A stretch of 39,610 nucleotides of DNA from positions 1 through 39,610 of the forward strand of contig NZ_JACSYA010000041.1 of NCBI RefSeq assembly GCF_029870285.1. Direction: 5' to 3'. Below, piece after piece: positions 37,750 to 39,610 of the stretch. This stretch comes from Delftia sp. PS-11 (GTDB lineage Bacteria > Pseudomonadota > Gammaproteobacteria > Burkholderiales > Burkholderiaceae_C). The notes beneath the pieces were generated by a model. That model was not told the DNA's origin. It saw only the letters and a program-made list of their open reading frames with translations, and made no database searches. Positions within the stretch are counted from its first letter, which is position 1. Each line of letters opens with the position of its first letter. A program made the translations under genes and the position numbers.

Positions 37750-37991
37750 AGCCCACGCATAAATACGCCAGCGCGCACCTCGCACCTGCTCAATCTGGAT
37801 CTTTCCGTCCGGCACGATTTGGGCGAATTGCGACCGCCCCAAGGCATCATCAGCCAACCCTGTCCTACCATACGATGCGCCGCGCAGATCACCCCGTGCG
37901 CCAGCACAGCAGCGCCAGCCGGGATGCCGAGGTGGGACACGCAGCGCAGCACCACGTTGCCAAAACCAGCACAACCATGGCAGCCTGCGCC

Positions 37992-38681
37992 TCACAGCGG
38001 CACGCCCTGCAACAGGCCGCGCGCGGCCAGGTTGGCCATGAAGGCCCGGATGCCAAAGCGCCAGGGCGGTGCGCTCTCGCTGTGGGTCACGGTGTTGTGC
38101 AGTGCGCCGAGCCATGCGCTGCGGATGGTGACGCTGTCGCCCAGATGGTGGGTGAAGCCGCCGCCGGGCGGGCCACGGTCTTCGACAGGAGCGAACAGCG
38201 TGCCCAGAAACAGCATGAACCCATCGGGGTACTGGTGCGCGGCCAGGGTCTGGGCCACGAGATCCTGCGGGTCGCGGCTGATGCTGGCCATGGTGTTGAT
38301 GCCGCGCAGCACGAAGCCGTCCGCGCCTGTCACGGTGAGATGCACCGTCTCGCTGCGCACCTGGTCCATGCCGAAGCGGGCATCGAACAGGCGGATGAAG
38401 GGGCCGATGGCGCAGGAGGCGTTGTTGTCCTTGGCCTTGCCCAGCAACAGCGCGCTGCGGCCTTCGATGTCGCGCAGGTTGACGTCGTTGCCCAGTGCGG
38501 CGCCCACGATCTCGCCCCGGCTGTTGACCGCCAGCACCACTTCGGGTTCTGGGTTGTTCCAGGCCGAGTCGGCGCGGATGCCGATTTCTTCGCCCGTACC
38601 TACCGAGGCCAGCACCGGCGCCTTGGTGAAGATCTCGGCATCGGGGCCGATGCCCACCTCAAGGTACTGGGACCAAAGGCC
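37992..38681 (-). pseudogene. Fumarylacetoacetate hydrolase-family protein, N-terminus lost
   Basis: The open frame encodes the C-terminal part of a FAH-superfamily protein of the approximately 390-residue type: YLEVGIGPDAEIFTKAP, then EPEVVLAVNSRGEIVGAALG and NDVNLRDIEGRSALLLGKAK, which carry metal-binding Glu/Asp positions. Homology is already in mid-protein at SQYLEV, and the frame meets a stop only where the tRNA fragment begins (38681). There is no start codon with a Shine-Dalgarno; GTG 38657 is a poor candidate. The first ~170 residues were therefore lost or moved by the insertion at 38681. Confidence 0.8.
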
Positions 38682-38725
38682 TCATAATCCTTTGGTCGCG
38701 GGTTCAAGTCCCTCACGCCCTACCA
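38681..38725 (+). other. 3' fragment of a tRNA with CAT anticodon (attachment-site remnant)
   Basis: From the anticodon loop CTCATAA (38681-38687) through the variable region, T-arm (GCGGG TTCAAGT CCCTC), acceptor strand ACGCCCT and ACCA, the sequence is the 3' part of a tRNA-Ile2/Met(CAT) gene. The D-arm and 5' acceptor half are absent and are replaced by FAH coding sequence. The T-stem has one mismatch (C99-T13 of 386xx/387xx). A tRNA 3' end next to an integrase gene is the classic attachment core of an integrative element. Confidence 0.75.
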
Positions 38726-38872
38726 CCAAATACATGAGAAAAATCAATGACTTGCGTCTGATTGTCGAGCAAGTTAACGTGTCTTTGGGAGCCGGTTATG
38801 CCAAATCTATGCCACGGATTTTGCGTATCGGTGCCAGGAAGCCATTAGCCACTGCCTGGCTCTAAAGACGCC

Positions 38873-38893
38873 GGCGCTTTGTCTTAAAGCGCC
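38873..38893 (+). other. Perfect hairpin in the element's left end
   Basis: GGCGCTTT (38873-38880) pairs with AAAGCGCC (38886-38893) around a 5-base loop. No U-tract follows. It lies between the tRNA fragment and the small ORF and may be a binding or folding site. Confidence 0.4.
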
Positions 38894-38910
38894 TGATACC
38901 TGACGGTTTC

Positions 38911-38952
38911 TTCACTTCCAGCCGGATGTCCGGTGTTTTTCTAGGAAGTGAA
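38911..38952 (+). promoter_or_regulatory. Inverted repeat that could sequester a Shine-Dalgarno
   Basis: TTCACTTCC (38911-38919) pairs perfectly with GGAAGTGAA (38944-38952); inside is a small CCGG-ATGT-CCGG hairpin followed by TGTTTTT. The 3' arm contains the AGGAAG that would serve the GTG at 38954, so folding would hide it. Confidence 0.45.
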
Positions 38953-38953
38953 C

Positions 38954-39118
38954 GTGAATCAAGGTACTTATGCCGCACCGTCGGCACCCTCACACCGGCC
39001 CAGTGACTTATCCCCCAAGCGGGCAACGTCGACGACGTCAGTGCCCGAGAGCGACCCTCGGCAGTCTCGCGCGTGGAGCGCCACGGGCACCCTGCCGTTA
39101 CCGCAAGGAGGTCGCTGA
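38954..39118 (+). CDS. Small ORF coupled to the integrase
   Basis: A 54-residue frame (VNQGTYAAPSAPSHRPSDLS...) starts at GTG after AGGAAGTGAAC and stops at TGATG, overlapping the integrase start by one base. It is Ser/Pro/Arg-rich with no recognised domain, and does not look like an excisionase. Its role may be translational coupling. It could be non-coding leader. Confidence 0.35.
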   Translation: MNQGTYAAPSAPSHRPSDLSPKRATSTTSVPESDPRQSRAWSATGTLPLPQGGR

Positions 39119-39610
39119 TGGCCAGCTACTTCAAGCAAAGCGGAGCATGGTGCGCCCGTATACGCGTCAAAGGGCATCCAGAACTGTCCAAGTCTGCGTT
39201 CCGGACCAAACAAGACGCCCAAGCCTGGGCCAATGTTGAAGAGGGTAAGCTGCGTAATTCCGGTACGAGCCAGGGCCTTGGCCCCACGAAGACGACCCTG
39301 GCCACGGGCCTACTTAGCTACGCCCGTCAGGTCACCGCTTACCAGGCGGGATGCAAGCAAGCGCTCACGAAAATCAATAAGTACCTGCGTGCTGGCGGGA
39401 TGGTGCCGCTGCGTGCCGCGCAGGTGGCTGGTGGACGGGAGTTCGGGCTCGGCGCTGATGGCAAACCCGATGCAAAGCTGCAAAAAGTCACCAAGCCGCG
39501 TTTCGAGCTCATTGAGCAACCCGTTTCCGCAGTGTTCGAGGCCAAGCAGCAATCGGCATTTGCCACCCGCGCAGCCAAGAACGAGCAGCGGGATGCCAAG
39601 GTTCAGCCCC
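39118..39610 (+). CDS. Phage-type site-specific integrase, N-terminal part (runs off window)
   Basis: The frame opens at ATG 39118 behind a perfect AAGGAGG (39105-39111) and stays open for 164 codons to the end. Its first 45 residues (MASYFKQSGAWCARIRVKGH, then SAFRTKQDAQAWANVEEGKL) match the N-terminal arm-binding region of tyrosine integrases of genomic islands and ICEs. The catalytic domain (R-H-R-Y) would lie beyond the window and cannot be checked. It sits about 390 bp from a tRNA 3' fragment, as expected for an integrase next to its attachment site. Confidence 0.65.
   Translation, partial: MASYFKQSGAWCARIRVKGHPELSKSAFRTKQDAQAWANVEEGKLRNSGTSQGLGPTKTTLATGLLSYARQVTAYQAGCKQALTKINKYLRAGGMVPLRAAQVAGGREFGLGADGKPDAKLQKVTKPRFELIEQPVSAVFEAKQQSAFATRAAKNEQRDAKVQP

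Noticed and set aside
38681..38725. Functional tRNA gene
   Set aside because: The whole 5' half (acceptor strand, D-arm, half of the anticodon stem) is missing and the T-stem has a mismatch.
38658..38971. Direct repeat TCAAGGTACT at 38659 and 38958 as attachment core
   Set aside because: Only 10 bp, one copy is inside FAH coding sequence and the other in the small ORF start; coincidence is likely.

Overview
The window is GC-rich chromosomal DNA with the gene content of a beta-proteobacterium of the Comamonadaceae type (Comamonas, Delftia or Acidovorax-like). The indications are an AraC-type PobC next to pobA, a stand-alone second EF-G, a FecI/FecR/FecA/PepSY iron cassette, and a CUT2-type sugar transporter joined to CoA-ester chemistry. 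The genus is an inference from gene content only.

Layout. 1-600: an intrinsic terminator, then a ParD antitoxin gene with an internally deleted ParE remnant. 719-3430: elongation factor G (minus) divergent from an ArsR-family regulator, with a perfect 6-6-6 palindrome between them. 3431-9350: a visibly AT-richer island. It holds a type VI-like peptidoglycan hydrolase effector with its secreted immunity protein, one small unknown gene, and an undescribed two-gene membrane module: a 799-residue protein with about 16 DnaJ-like CXXC zinc knuckles plus a 320-residue membrane/coiled-coil partner. Palindromic DNA lies on both sides of this module. 9507-11661: pobC and pobA (4-hydroxybenzoate hydroxylation). 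11784-13945: a decayed YgjP-type metallohydrolase, one intact unknown protein and one frameshifted small gene. 14007-20094: a minus-strand iron uptake locus (fecI, fecR, TonB receptor, PepSY protein, DUF3649 protein) behind a candidate Fur box. 20206-22955: an arsenic operon, arsR-arsI-arsC-arsB. 22965-36427: an apparently uncharacterised catabolic regulon. It has a divergent CoA-transferase, then enoyl-CoA hydratase, acyl-CoA dehydrogenase, SDR, aldehyde dehydrogenase, GMC alcohol oxidoreductase, and a complete ABC importer (binding protein, permease, ATPase, permease), closed by a convergent LacI-family regulator. At least five copies of a TTGAAnCGnTTCAA-type operator lie at the two control regions. 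36643-37749: a YcaQ/AlkX-like DNA glycosylase. 37992-39610: a 5'-truncated fumarylacetoacetate hydrolase-family gene abutting a tRNA 3' fragment, then a small ORF and an integrase running off the window. This is the left edge of an integrated mobile element.

How the genes work together. The 22965-36427 locus reads as one pathway. An ABC importer brings in a small polyol or alcohol-like compound, which is oxidised to an aldehyde (GMC) and an acid (ALDH), activated to a CoA ester (CoA-transferase), and passed through a beta-oxidation-like cycle (dehydrogenase, hydratase, SDR), all probably repressed by the LacI protein. The substrate is not evident from sequence.
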